DNA of 64,000 nucleotides from NCBI GenBank assembly GCA_002353205.1, contig DEJE01000003.1:9888-73887 (forward strand), given 5' to 3'. The translations under genes were made by a program, and so were the position numbers. The stretch is from Prevotella sp. UBA2756. Its GTDB lineage: Bacteria; Bacteroidota; Bacteroidia; Bacteroidales; Bacteroidaceae. Positions 34,493 through 40,794 of this stretch are shown here, in pieces (position 1 is the first letter of the stretch; every line of letters starts with the position of its first letter). The notes under the pieces were generated by a model. It ran no database searches and was not told where the DNA came from. It saw nothing but the letters and a program-made list of their open reading frames with translations.

Positions 34493-35743
34493 CTAATATA
34501 TCTGAAACTTTTGTTTCTCATGCCGCCGTTTTTGATCAGCGGCTGAACGGAGGTAATGATAGTATTCGCTTACCAAACTCCTGTAACCCAGTCGTTTCAG
34601 CTGGGCGTAGTCCACTCTGTAATTGCTCCGTCCGTGCTTCCCCGTGCTGAGGAAGCGGATGTTCTGCTGCAGGTAATGGTCGATTTCCTTCAGTCCTTCG
34701 GTGCTGTTGATGACGGGGAAGAACCACCTCGACCAGGTGAGCGACTCATCATCGTCGCGCTCGAAGAACATGCGGTTGAAGCGATTGACGAGCCCTTTCA
34801 TCGCCTTCTCGGGCTCTTTGTGGTTCGTGTTGCTCCATCGCAGCATCGACTTCGCGGCTCTCCTGATCTTCCCTTTCATCTTTTTTCTGGTTGCTTCGGC
34901 GATATCGATGCTGTTGCCGTGGCATCTGAACCCCAGGAACTCGTATGCTTCGTCGGGTGAGCAGACGCATTCCTTGTCGGGATTCACTTCGAGTCGATAC
35001 TGTCGGAGGAACGTTGCCATCTGCTCTTTGTAGCGGCAGAGGGTATCGAAGTCGGGCGCAAACATAATGATATCGTCGGAATAGCGGGCATAGACGACGT
35101 TTGCGTCGTAGAAGAACCTGTCCACCTCCTTCAGATAGACGTTTGCAAGGAAGGGCGAGGTGGGTGTGCCTGCCATCACGCCGCGCTGCTCGCTGACCGT
35201 CCGACCATGGCAGACGGCTCTTCCGTCGGTCAGCATTCGCTCGAAGAAGCTGAACAACGGCTGGTCGTCGGCCATCATAGCAGCCAGCATGGGCAGCAGG
35301 ATTTCCGTCGGTATGGAATTGAAATAGTCGTGGATGTCGAGTTTGTAAGCCCACATCTTCCGCCCGCCGACAGCCCGTCGGATGTCGAAGAGGGCATCGC
35401 CGGCTTTCTTCCCCCGCCGGAAGGCATAGCAGTTGGGGGCGAAGCATGGGTCGTAGCGATAGAGCAGGAAGGCCATGAGCTTGAGGAGCGTCATCTCTTC
35501 GGGCGCGAAAGTGTATACGATGCGCTTCTTCCCCGTACCCATCTTGTTGACAATCTTCTTCTGCGGAACGCCCAAGCCTCCCCCGCCGGCAATCTTCCGT
35601 GCCAGCGGCAGATAGGCTTCACGCTCCACATAGCTGTCGGCCTGGCTGAACTCATGCCAGTTGAAGCGCCCTTTCAGCAGCCTGTAGGCCAGAAACTCCT
35701 CCCATGTGTCTTGCCGGGAGAGCAGCTCGATGATGCTGTCCAT
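34493..35743 (-). CDS. Stand-alone reverse transcriptase, possible defence-associated type
   Basis: The start is set at the ATG ending at 35743 (MDSIIELLSRQDTWEEF); the longer frame begins inside the structured leader. The protein has 416 residues. Polymerase motifs in order: RIVYTFAPEEMTLLKLMAF, the first catalytic Asp in AYKLDIHDYFNSIP (about residue 135), GVMAGTPTSPFLANVYL (about 187-203), the active-site YARYSDDIIMFA (YSDD about 219-222) and EFLGFRCHGNSIDIA. A basic thumb-like region follows (KKMKGKIRRAAKSMLRW), then a distinctive C-terminal segment (SWSRWFFPVI-like, IDHYLQQNIRFLSTGKHG, LGYRSLVSEYYHYLR). There is no endonuclease domain, no group II intron RNA nearby, no NAxxH or VTG motif of retrons, and no SQ motif of diversity-generating elements. 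I would place it among the unassigned or defence-associated lineages. Its leader at 35751-35891 looks like a dedicated non-coding RNA. Confidence 0.9.
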   Translation of the reverse strand: MDSIIELLSRQDTWEEFLAYRLLKGRFNWHEFSQADSYVEREAYLPLARKIAGGGGLGVPQKKIVNKMGTGKKRIVYTFAPEEMTLLKLMAFLLYRYDPCFAPNCYAFRRGKKAGDALFDIRRAVGGRKMWAYKLDIHDYFNSIPTEILLPMLAAMMADDQPLFSFFERMLTDGRAVCHGRTVSEQRGVMAGTPTSPFLANVYLKEVDRFFYDANVVYARYSDDIIMFAPDFDTLCRYKEQMATFLRQYRLEVNPDKECVCSPDEAYEFLGFRCHGNSIDIAEATRKKMKGKIRRAAKSMLRWSNTNHKEPEKAMKGLVNRFNRMFFERDDDESLTWSRWFFPVINSTEGLKEIDHYLQQNIRFLSTGKHGRSNYRVDYAQLKRLGYRSLVSEYYHYLRSAADQKRRHEKQKFQIY

Positions 35744-35750
35744 GGTAGGA

Positions 35751-35891
35751 AGAGAAAAAGGGGAACGATTTTGAATCAGCAAAATTGCTGATCACCAGAG
35801 GATACCCTGTCCCGTCGGCCTGCAAGACATCGTTGTGCGGACAGGGCTGCCTCCTTTGCAGGCGCAGCGATGCTGCATCCCCTTTTTCTCT
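35751..35891 (-). ncRNA. Structured leader RNA of the reverse transcriptase (retron/DRT-like)
   Basis: A perfect 14-bp inverted repeat bounds the element: AGAGAAAAAGGGGA at 35751-35764 pairs with TCCCCTTTTTCTCT at 35878-35891. Inside, in minus-strand order, are a hairpin GCAGC-ATC-GCTGC (35876-35864); helix A GCCTGCAA (35863-35856) with TTGCAGGC (35825-35818); helix B CCCTGTCC (35846-35839) with GGACAGGG (35812-35805); and a hairpin ATCAGCAATTTTGCTGAT (35792-35775). Helices A and B, both 8 bp and perfect, interlock as a pseudoknot. The element begins 7 nt after the stop of the upstream gene and ends 7 nt before the reverse transcriptase ATG. End-pairing around a template-like RNA is the layout of retron msr-msd; that it is copied by the enzyme is inference. 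Confidence 0.7.
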
Positions 35892-35898
35892 GTTTCTC

Positions 35899-36408
35899 TC
35901 AGTTCAGGAACTTACGGATGCGCCCCACGACGTAAGCTCGCTCGTTGGGCATCTGCGTGTAGAAGTTGATGTAGGGCAGGTTCAGCTTCTCGGCATACAT
36001 CCTCGCCACCAGATACTTCACGTTCTCGTCGTGGCTGTGCCCTTTGCCGAGCATCACCACCGCCTTGGCCGCGCCGCCCGATTCGAGCACGAAGGTATAG
36101 GGCTGCCCCCATTCGGCCTTGTACACCTGCTTGGGACGCGTCGCATAGAGCTGGGCTTCGTCGCTGACGAATCCTGCCAGGTCGGTCACCGCCACCTTCT
36201 CGCGAACGGCATACGACGGGAACTCACTCCGCAGGATGTCGCGGAAGAAAGCTTCCCATTCAGCATCCGTCCTCTCCCTTTCCGCCGGACGGTCGGCAGC
36301 ACGCGGCTCGCGACGGACCTGCTGCGCGGGTTGCGCTTCGCTCTTCGAGCTCTCGATATAGTCCTTGGCTACATCCACGATCTTTAAAAATAATTTTCCG
36401 AAATCCAT
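35899..36408 (-). CDS. Unknown 169-residue protein upstream of the reverse transcriptase
   Basis: I do not recognise the family. The N-terminus MDFGKLFLKIVDVAKDYIES is amphipathic and is followed by a charged, Pro/Arg-rich linker (about residues 24-45). The C-terminal two thirds alternate beta and alpha segments: YTFVLESGGAAKAVVMLGKG, VKYLVARMYAEKLNLPYINF and NERAYVVGRIRKFL. That alpha/beta pattern is loosely like a PD-(D/E)XK nuclease fold, but the catalytic residues are not evident. It is followed after 7 nt by the structured leader, and no promoter box is seen between them, so it is likely transcribed together with the reverse transcriptase. Whether it works with it is unknown. Confidence 0.72.
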   Translation of the reverse strand: MDFGKLFLKIVDVAKDYIESSKSEAQPAQQVRREPRAADRPAERERTDAEWEAFFRDILRSEFPSYAVREKVAVTDLAGFVSDEAQLYATRPKQVYKAEWGQPYTFVLESGGAAKAVVMLGKGHSHDENVKYLVARMYAEKLNLPYINFYTQMPNERAYVVGRIRKFLN

Positions 36409-36449
36409 AGCTTCTCTTTTAAAAGAACATGACCTTAACTATCTGACTG

Positions 36450-36479
36450 CAAATATACAACATTTTTCTGAAATGCAAA
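36450..36479 (-). promoter_or_regulatory. Promoter of the 169-residue protein / reverse transcriptase unit
   Basis: On the minus strand TTTG (36479-36476), an 18-nt spacer and TATATTTG (36457-36450) match the Bacteroidetes promoter pattern well. The ATG at 36408 follows after about 40 nt. Confidence 0.7.
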
Positions 36480-36522
36480 CGTTTTTATCAATATTTTTTA
36501 CATACCCTCATTCCAAGCAAAA

Positions 36523-36558
36523 CCCCTCCTAATCTTCCTTTGTGGAGATCAGGAGGGG
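36523..36558. terminator. Hairpin upstream of the 169-residue protein gene
   Basis: CCCCTCCTAATCT (36523-36535) pairs with AGATCAGGAGGGG (36546-36558) with one mismatch. No T-run follows on either strand; it may belong to the neighbouring repeat cluster. Confidence 0.4.
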
Positions 36559-36562
36559 CCTT

Positions 36563-36747
36563 GTCTCATCACACTCCTCCCCTCGGGTGGAGGAAAGACC
36601 CCCTCCAAACCTCCCCGAGGGGAGGAAAGACCCCCACCAAACCTCCCCGAGGGGAGGCTTTCTAAGAACCAGGGCTATACTCTCTCCCCCTCGGGGGAGA
36701 CGGAGGGGGGTCCCTGTCCTCAGCTCGGGGGAGACGGAGGGGGGTCT
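36563..36747. repeat. Cluster of GC-rich REP-like palindromes
   Basis: About five copies of a palindromic core (CTCCCCTCGGGGAG and variants) each next to a G-rich or C-rich run occur here: two or three in one orientation (CCTCCAAACCTCCCCGAGG) followed by two in the other (CCCCTCGGGGGAGACGGAGG). The same elements occur at 57301-57373, 57940-57970 and 58471-58620. Confidence 0.8.
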
Positions 36748-37125
36748 CTCTTTGTCAATTAATTTAACCGGATTTTTTTGCAGGAATTTTTGATCGTTTT
36801 AGAGAGACGAATCGTTTTGAAACGGTAAAAGAATTGAACTAAAAGGCGGGATTTTTCGTTCTGATTTTCAAAATGAGCCATTTTACACTCCAAAATGACG
36901 CGTTTTGCTCTTCAAAATGACGCATTCTGCGAGGCAAAATGAGCCATTCTGGAGTGTAAAATGCGTCATTTTGAAAACCCGGAAAATGTAAAGAAAAGAC
37001 AAGATGCTTGTTTTCAGGGCGTTACAACTCTCGCGAGAATCGCTCAGATTCGGCCGTGGGATTTTAATTTCAGAATTTTGCAGCCACAGAGCGCTAAAAC
37101 GAGGATTTTGTAAAGGAAATTCAGA
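36629..37125. repeat. Dispersed ~500-bp non-coding element, copy A
   Basis: Nearly identical to 58471-58999 over its whole length. It begins with REP-like palindromes, continues through a segment with GATCGTTTTAGAGAGACGAA, a long hairpin (36865-36977) and an AT-rich tail, and ends at TAAAGGAAATTCAGA. The two copies differ by scattered substitutions and one small insertion in the palindromic part. No conserved reading frame is apparent. It occupies most of the gene-free gap 36409-37335; the rest (37126-37335) shows nothing I can name. Confidence 0.85.
36865..36977. repeat. Long inverted repeat inside the dispersed element, copy A
   Basis: The 27-nt arms 36865-36891 and 36951-36977 pair at all but two positions. 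The 59-nt loop contains further copies of the motif AAAATGACGCATT / AAAATGAGCCATT. The same structure is at 58739-58851 in copy B. Confidence 0.85.
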
Positions 37126-37335
37126 CCTTAGCCAGAACAGGCCAGTTGCGCAGTTTCTTTCACTCTGTCGCAGAAATACGCTGCTATGGACAAAAATCTT
37201 CAAGAATCTTACAAAAATGTTCGTCCTGCGCGGTTAAGATAAGGCTAAAGAGATTCGTGTCAGATTTTTGAAGATTTTTGTTTAAGAATTGGTGGTCAAC
37301 TGAGTAGTTACCTGGCTTTTAGTTCTCCTGTCTCA

Positions 37336-38313
37336 TCAGAAATAGTAGCGCAGGCCGGTCATCAGACAGAAGTTGCCGAGCCCGAGATCCTTCACTCTGT
37401 CATCGAGAATGACCTCTTCGGGTTTCTTGAACACGCCCGCGTTGATGTCCAGTTCGGCACCGACAGCCAGCCGGGAGCTTAGCAGATAGTCCAGTCCGCC
37501 GCCGACGAACATGCCGAAACCGCCACGGTGGTGGAAGTCCTTGATGTCGTAGTGGGCGTATCCAAATCCGACGTTGATGTCGTAGAGCCACCGAGGATGG
37601 CTGGCAAAGCGGCGGGCAAGGCCGAAGGTGGGCGTCAGACAGTCGAGACGATAGTCGCCCAGACCGCGGTATTCGGCCATGGAGCGCATGTAGGTCAGTC
37701 CGAAACTGAGGCCGTTTTTCATGATGTGGGCGTAGCTGGCCAGCAGTTGCAGACCGACGTGCTGCCGATAGTTGCCGCCGATGGTCTTCAGCTTGTCGGG
37801 ATTGAGCGCCACGCCGCCGCTCAGACGGAGACGGTTGGCAGGCGTCTGCCGCGCCACTTCGCGCTTATAGAAGCGCTCCTCGTTGGCCAGCGCCGACTCC
37901 AGGTAGTTCCCGAAGTCGTCCATATAGCTGCCCATGGCGATGGAGTCGGTGTCGATCTTTCCGTCGAGGAGCATGTTTCCCATGATCTGGTGGCACGTCC
38001 CGTTCCACAGCGAGGGCCGCCGATGCTCCACGATCTGCAGCACATTGCCGCCGATGCGCGCCGTTTCCTCCTTGGCCAGCGCCATCACCTGCTCGTATTT
38101 GCAGTGTATGGACGTGCCGCGGTCCACCACGGCCACGCGTCCCAGCGTGATTGCACCCTTGGGCGCTGGCATTCCCGGCTCGACGACGGTCACCGAATCG
38201 GCCGACCGCGCAGGATAGGTGAGCAACTGGTCGGTGATGACTTCCGGATTCGTGCAGCCAAGCACGGTGAAGAGAATGGCCCCGGCGGCCGCGATAAGAA
38301 AGAATCGTTTCAT
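37336..38313 (-). CDS. Outer-membrane lipoprotein with a C-terminal beta-barrel-like domain
   Basis: I start at the ATG ending at 38313 (MKRFFLIAAAGAILFTVLGC), which gives a proper lipobox with Cys20; the longer frame adds 38 residues before it. The 325-residue protein has an N-terminal part of about 150 residues with conserved-looking stretches (GAITLGRVAVVDRGTSIHCK, EETARIGGNVLQIVEHRRPS). Its C-terminal half has alternating strands (LRLSGGVALNP, YDINVGFGYAHYDI, GMFVGGGLDYLLSSRLAVGA, FCLMTGLRYYF) and ends in an aromatic residue as barrels do. Function unknown. It is divergent from the C1 peptidase gene. Confidence 0.7.
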   Translation of the reverse strand: MKRFFLIAAAGAILFTVLGCTNPEVITDQLLTYPARSADSVTVVEPGMPAPKGAITLGRVAVVDRGTSIHCKYEQVMALAKEETARIGGNVLQIVEHRRPSLWNGTCHQIMGNMLLDGKIDTDSIAMGSYMDDFGNYLESALANEERFYKREVARQTPANRLRLSGGVALNPDKLKTIGGNYRQHVGLQLLASYAHIMKNGLSFGLTYMRSMAEYRGLGDYRLDCLTPTFGLARRFASHPRWLYDINVGFGYAHYDIKDFHHRGGFGMFVGGGLDYLLSSRLAVGAELDINAGVFKKPEEVILDDRVKDLGLGNFCLMTGLRYYF

Positions 38314-38475
38314 GATGATATGATAATAATGTAGTGCAAATGTCGGTAAAATAAACGAAACGGACAAACGATAAGCGGTATTTTTCCTTCTTGATGCAGA
38401 AAAACAGTTTTTTTTGCGGCCGTACAAGTTTTTTTTCGTAATTTAGCACGCGAAAACCAATAACACACAACGTTC

Positions 38476-39909
38476 ATGAGAATCAGAAACTACATGATGG
38501 CAGGCCTGATGGCTTCTGCCATGATAGCAACAGCGCAGACGCGCGACGGCGGCATCACGCCAAAGATGCTCGCCGAGATGGAGAAAGCGCAGGGTTCGCA
38601 GCCGCAGAACCGCGCCATCTTCAACGCCATCGCTTCGAACAAGATCGACGACGTGGCGAAGAACTTCCGCAATCAGGGCGCTCTCGACACCTTCTTTAGC
38701 ATTGAAACGGAGAAGCAGAGCATCACCGACCAGAAATCGTCGGGCCGATGCTGGATGTTCAGCGGCATGAACGTGCTGCGGTCGAACTTCACGCAGCGCC
38801 TCGACACCGTCTGCGGCTTCGTGCCCGGCACGAACGACGTGCAGTTGGAGTTCTCGCAAGACCATCTCTTCTTCTACGACCAGCTGGAGAAGGCCAATCT
38901 CTTCCTGCAGGGCGTCATCGACACAGGCCGCAAACCCATCGACGACCAGCGCGTGCAGTTCTTCTTCAAAGCCCCGATCAACGACGGCGGCACCTTCTGC
39001 GGCGTGTCCGACCTCGCTGCCAAGTATGGTCTGGTGCCCAAAGAGGTGATGCCCGAGACCTTCTCGGCCGACAACACGTCGAAGATGGCGCAGATCATGA
39101 AGAGCAAGCTGCGCGAGCAGGGCCTCGAACTGCGCGACATGGTGGCCAAAGGGCGCAAGGCCACCGACCTGCAGAAGCGGAAGACGGAGATGCTCACCGA
39201 CATCTACCGCATGCTTTCGCTCACCCTGGGTGAGCCTGTGAAGGAGTTCACCTACGCCTTCCGCGACAAGAGCGGCAAAGCGCTCGGACAGACGCGCAGC
39301 TATACGCCGCAGGAGTTCTACCAGACGGTGGTGGGCCATCCGCTCAACGGCACCTTCATCATGGTGATGAACGATCCGCGGCGCGAATACCACAAGACCT
39401 ACGAGGTGGAGTACGACCGCCACACCTACGACGGCACCAACTGGAAATACCTCAACCTGCCGATGGACGAGATAGAGCAGCTGGCCATCGCCTCGCTGCG
39501 CGACGGGCGCAAGCTCTACAGCTCCTACGACGTGGGCAAGCAGCTCGACCGCACGCGCGGCTACTGCGACCTGGAGAACTACGACTACGCCTCGCTCTTC
39601 GGAACGGAGTTCAAGATGGACAAGGCGCAGCGCATCGCCACCTTCGACAGCGGATCGACCCACGCCATGACGCTGACGGCCGTGGATCTGAATGCCGACG
39701 GTAAGGCTGTGAAGTGGAAGGTGGAGAACTCGTGGGGCGCCTCGTGGGGACAGAAGGGCTGCCTCATCATGACCGACCGCTGGTTCCGCGAGTACATGTT
39801 CCGCCTGGTGGTTGACAAGAAATACGTCTCCGAGCAGCTGCTCCGCGAGGCCGAGCAGAAGCCCATCATGGTTATGCCCGAGGATCCGCTCTTCCAGATG
39901 GACGAATAG
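38476..39909 (+). CDS. C1-family (bleomycin hydrolase-type) aminopeptidase, secreted
   Basis: Papain-superfamily peptidase of 477 residues. The catalytic Cys92 lies in DQKSSGRCWMFSG, His396 in STHAMTLTAVDL and Asn418 in WKVENSWGASWGQKG. This matches the PepC/bleomycin hydrolase arrangement and length. An N-terminal signal-like segment (MRIRNYMMAGLMASAMIATAQ) suggests periplasmic location, as is common for Bacteroidetes members and unlike cytoplasmic PepC. It likely trims oligopeptides. A strong terminator follows at 39959-40005. Confidence 0.93.
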   Translation: MRIRNYMMAGLMASAMIATAQTRDGGITPKMLAEMEKAQGSQPQNRAIFNAIASNKIDDVAKNFRNQGALDTFFSIETEKQSITDQKSSGRCWMFSGMNVLRSNFTQRLDTVCGFVPGTNDVQLEFSQDHLFFYDQLEKANLFLQGVIDTGRKPIDDQRVQFFFKAPINDGGTFCGVSDLAAKYGLVPKEVMPETFSADNTSKMAQIMKSKLREQGLELRDMVAKGRKATDLQKRKTEMLTDIYRMLSLTLGEPVKEFTYAFRDKSGKALGQTRSYTPQEFYQTVVGHPLNGTFIMVMNDPRREYHKTYEVEYDRHTYDGTNWKYLNLPMDEIEQLAIASLRDGRKLYSSYDVGKQLDRTRGYCDLENYDYASLFGTEFKMDKAQRIATFDSGSTHAMTLTAVDLNADGKAVKWKVENSWGASWGQKGCLIMTDRWFREYMFRLVVDKKYVSEQLLREAEQKPIMVMPEDPLFQMDE

Positions 39910-39958
39910 CAGCCCTCAGAGGAGCAGGCATACGGGTGCCCGAAGTTAAAATAACGTA

Positions 39959-40005
39959 AAATATAGCCGAAAAAGCGACGAGGAATCACTTTTTCGGCTA
40001 TATTT
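39959..40005 (+). terminator. Terminator after the C1 peptidase gene
   Basis: A perfect 17-bp stem: AAATATAGCCGAAAAAG (39959-39975) pairs with CTTTTTCGGCTATATTT (39989-40005), with a 13-nt loop. Its 3' arm overlaps the -7 box of the next gene. Confidence 0.75.
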
Positions 40006-40006
40006 G
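39999..40006 (+). promoter_or_regulatory. Promoter -7 box of the DUF4332 gene, inside the terminator stem
   Basis: TATATTTG fits TAnnTTTG and lies 41 nt before the ATG at 40048. It is part of the 3' arm of the preceding terminator hairpin. Confidence 0.6.
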
Positions 40007-40047
40007 CACTATATAATCAATGTATCACCATTTAATCTATCAAAAGT

Positions 40048-40458
40048 ATGGCAGCTTACAAAATCATCGACGTAGAGGGCATCGGCCCTGTATATGCTGA
40101 GAAATTGCTCGAAGCAGGTATCAAAGACACTGACGTTCTACTGGAGAAATGCGCCAAACCGGCCGGCCGCAAAGCCCTGGCCGAGGAGACAGGCATCTCG
40201 CCGAAGCTCATCCTCACATGGACCAACCACGCCGACCTGATCCGCATCAACGGCATCGGCCCGCAGTTTGCCGAGCTCCTCGAAGCAGCCGGCGTCGACA
40301 CGGTGAAGGAACTGAAGCACCGCAAGCCCGAGAACCTGCATCCGAAACTCGTGGAAATCAATGAGGAGAAGAACCTCGTGGGGCGCGTTCCCGCACTGAA
40401 GGAGGTGGAGCGCATGGTGGCCGAGGCTGGCGAACTGCCCGCCGTCATGGAATACTAA
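40048..40458 (+). CDS. DUF4332 helix-hairpin-helix protein
   Basis: Small protein of 136 residues with two helix-hairpin-helix-like halves: DVEGIGPVYAEKLLEAGIKD near the start and RINGIGPQFAELLEAAGVDT near residue 68, followed by a helical tail. The I-x-G-I-G-P motifs resemble the DNA-binding hairpins of DUF4332 proteins. Such proteins may bind nucleic acid without sequence specificity. It stands alone between its own promoter and a terminator, and the function is not established. Confidence 0.85.
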   Translation: MAAYKIIDVEGIGPVYAEKLLEAGIKDTDVLLEKCAKPAGRKALAEETGISPKLILTWTNHADLIRINGIGPQFAELLEAAGVDTVKELKHRKPENLHPKLVEINEEKNLVGRVPALKEVERMVAEAGELPAVMEY

Positions 40459-40493
40459 GCCCCGAGGCTTCAACTTGCTGAAGACAATACATT

Positions 40494-40554
40494 GCGCAGT
40501 CTCTGAACCGCCTGTCGCCAACGGCGAACAGGAAGGCAGAGGTTGCGCTTTTTT
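40494..40554 (+). terminator. Terminator after the DUF4332 gene
   Basis: A long two-part hairpin: outer stem GCGCAG...CTCTG with CAGAGGTTGCGC, inner stem CCTGT-CGCC with GGCG-AACAGG, followed by TTTTTT at 40549-40554. Confidence 0.85.
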
Positions 40555-40650
40555 GCGGCTCGGGGAGCACCTCTCCCACCCTGTTCACCGCCATTGCTGC
40601 CGGTGGAATGGGCATATCGGGGTCTGATTATCAAAAAAATCAGGGCGTTG

Positions 40651-40682
40651 TTTTGCCAATATCTACTTTTTTCGTACTTTTG
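40651..40682 (+). promoter_or_regulatory. Promoter of the subtilase gene
   Basis: TTTTG (40651-40655), a 19-nt spacer and TACTTTTG (40675-40682) match the Bacteroidetes consensus. The leader to the ATG at 40795 is about 105 nt. Confidence 0.75.
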
Positions 40683-40794
40683 CAAAGAAATTGTCATCTG
40701 CACGGAAGACCGCTTCCAAGTTGTAACAAAGGAACTTAGGGATGCCGCTTCACCCAATGAAAGGAATCATATTCATTTTAACACATAATCGACA

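Noticed and set aside
35207..35791. 194-codon plus-strand frame opposite the reverse transcriptase
   Set aside because: Antisense to a well-supported gene and begins in the structured leader; no family resemblance.
34493..35891. Group II intron or diversity-generating retroelement
   Set aside because: No domain V/VI-like RNA follows the gene, no maturase/endonuclease domain is visible, and there is no template/variable repeat pair or SQ motif nearby.
34493..35891. Canonical retron
   Set aside because: Layout fits, but the protein lacks the NAxxH and VTG motifs typical of retron enzymes; I keep it as retron-like only.
36883..37203. 106-codon minus-strand frame inside the dispersed element
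   Set aside because: It spans the long hairpin and has no family resemblance; the corresponding DNA in copy B does not clearly preserve the same frame. Non-coding repeat is the simpler reading.
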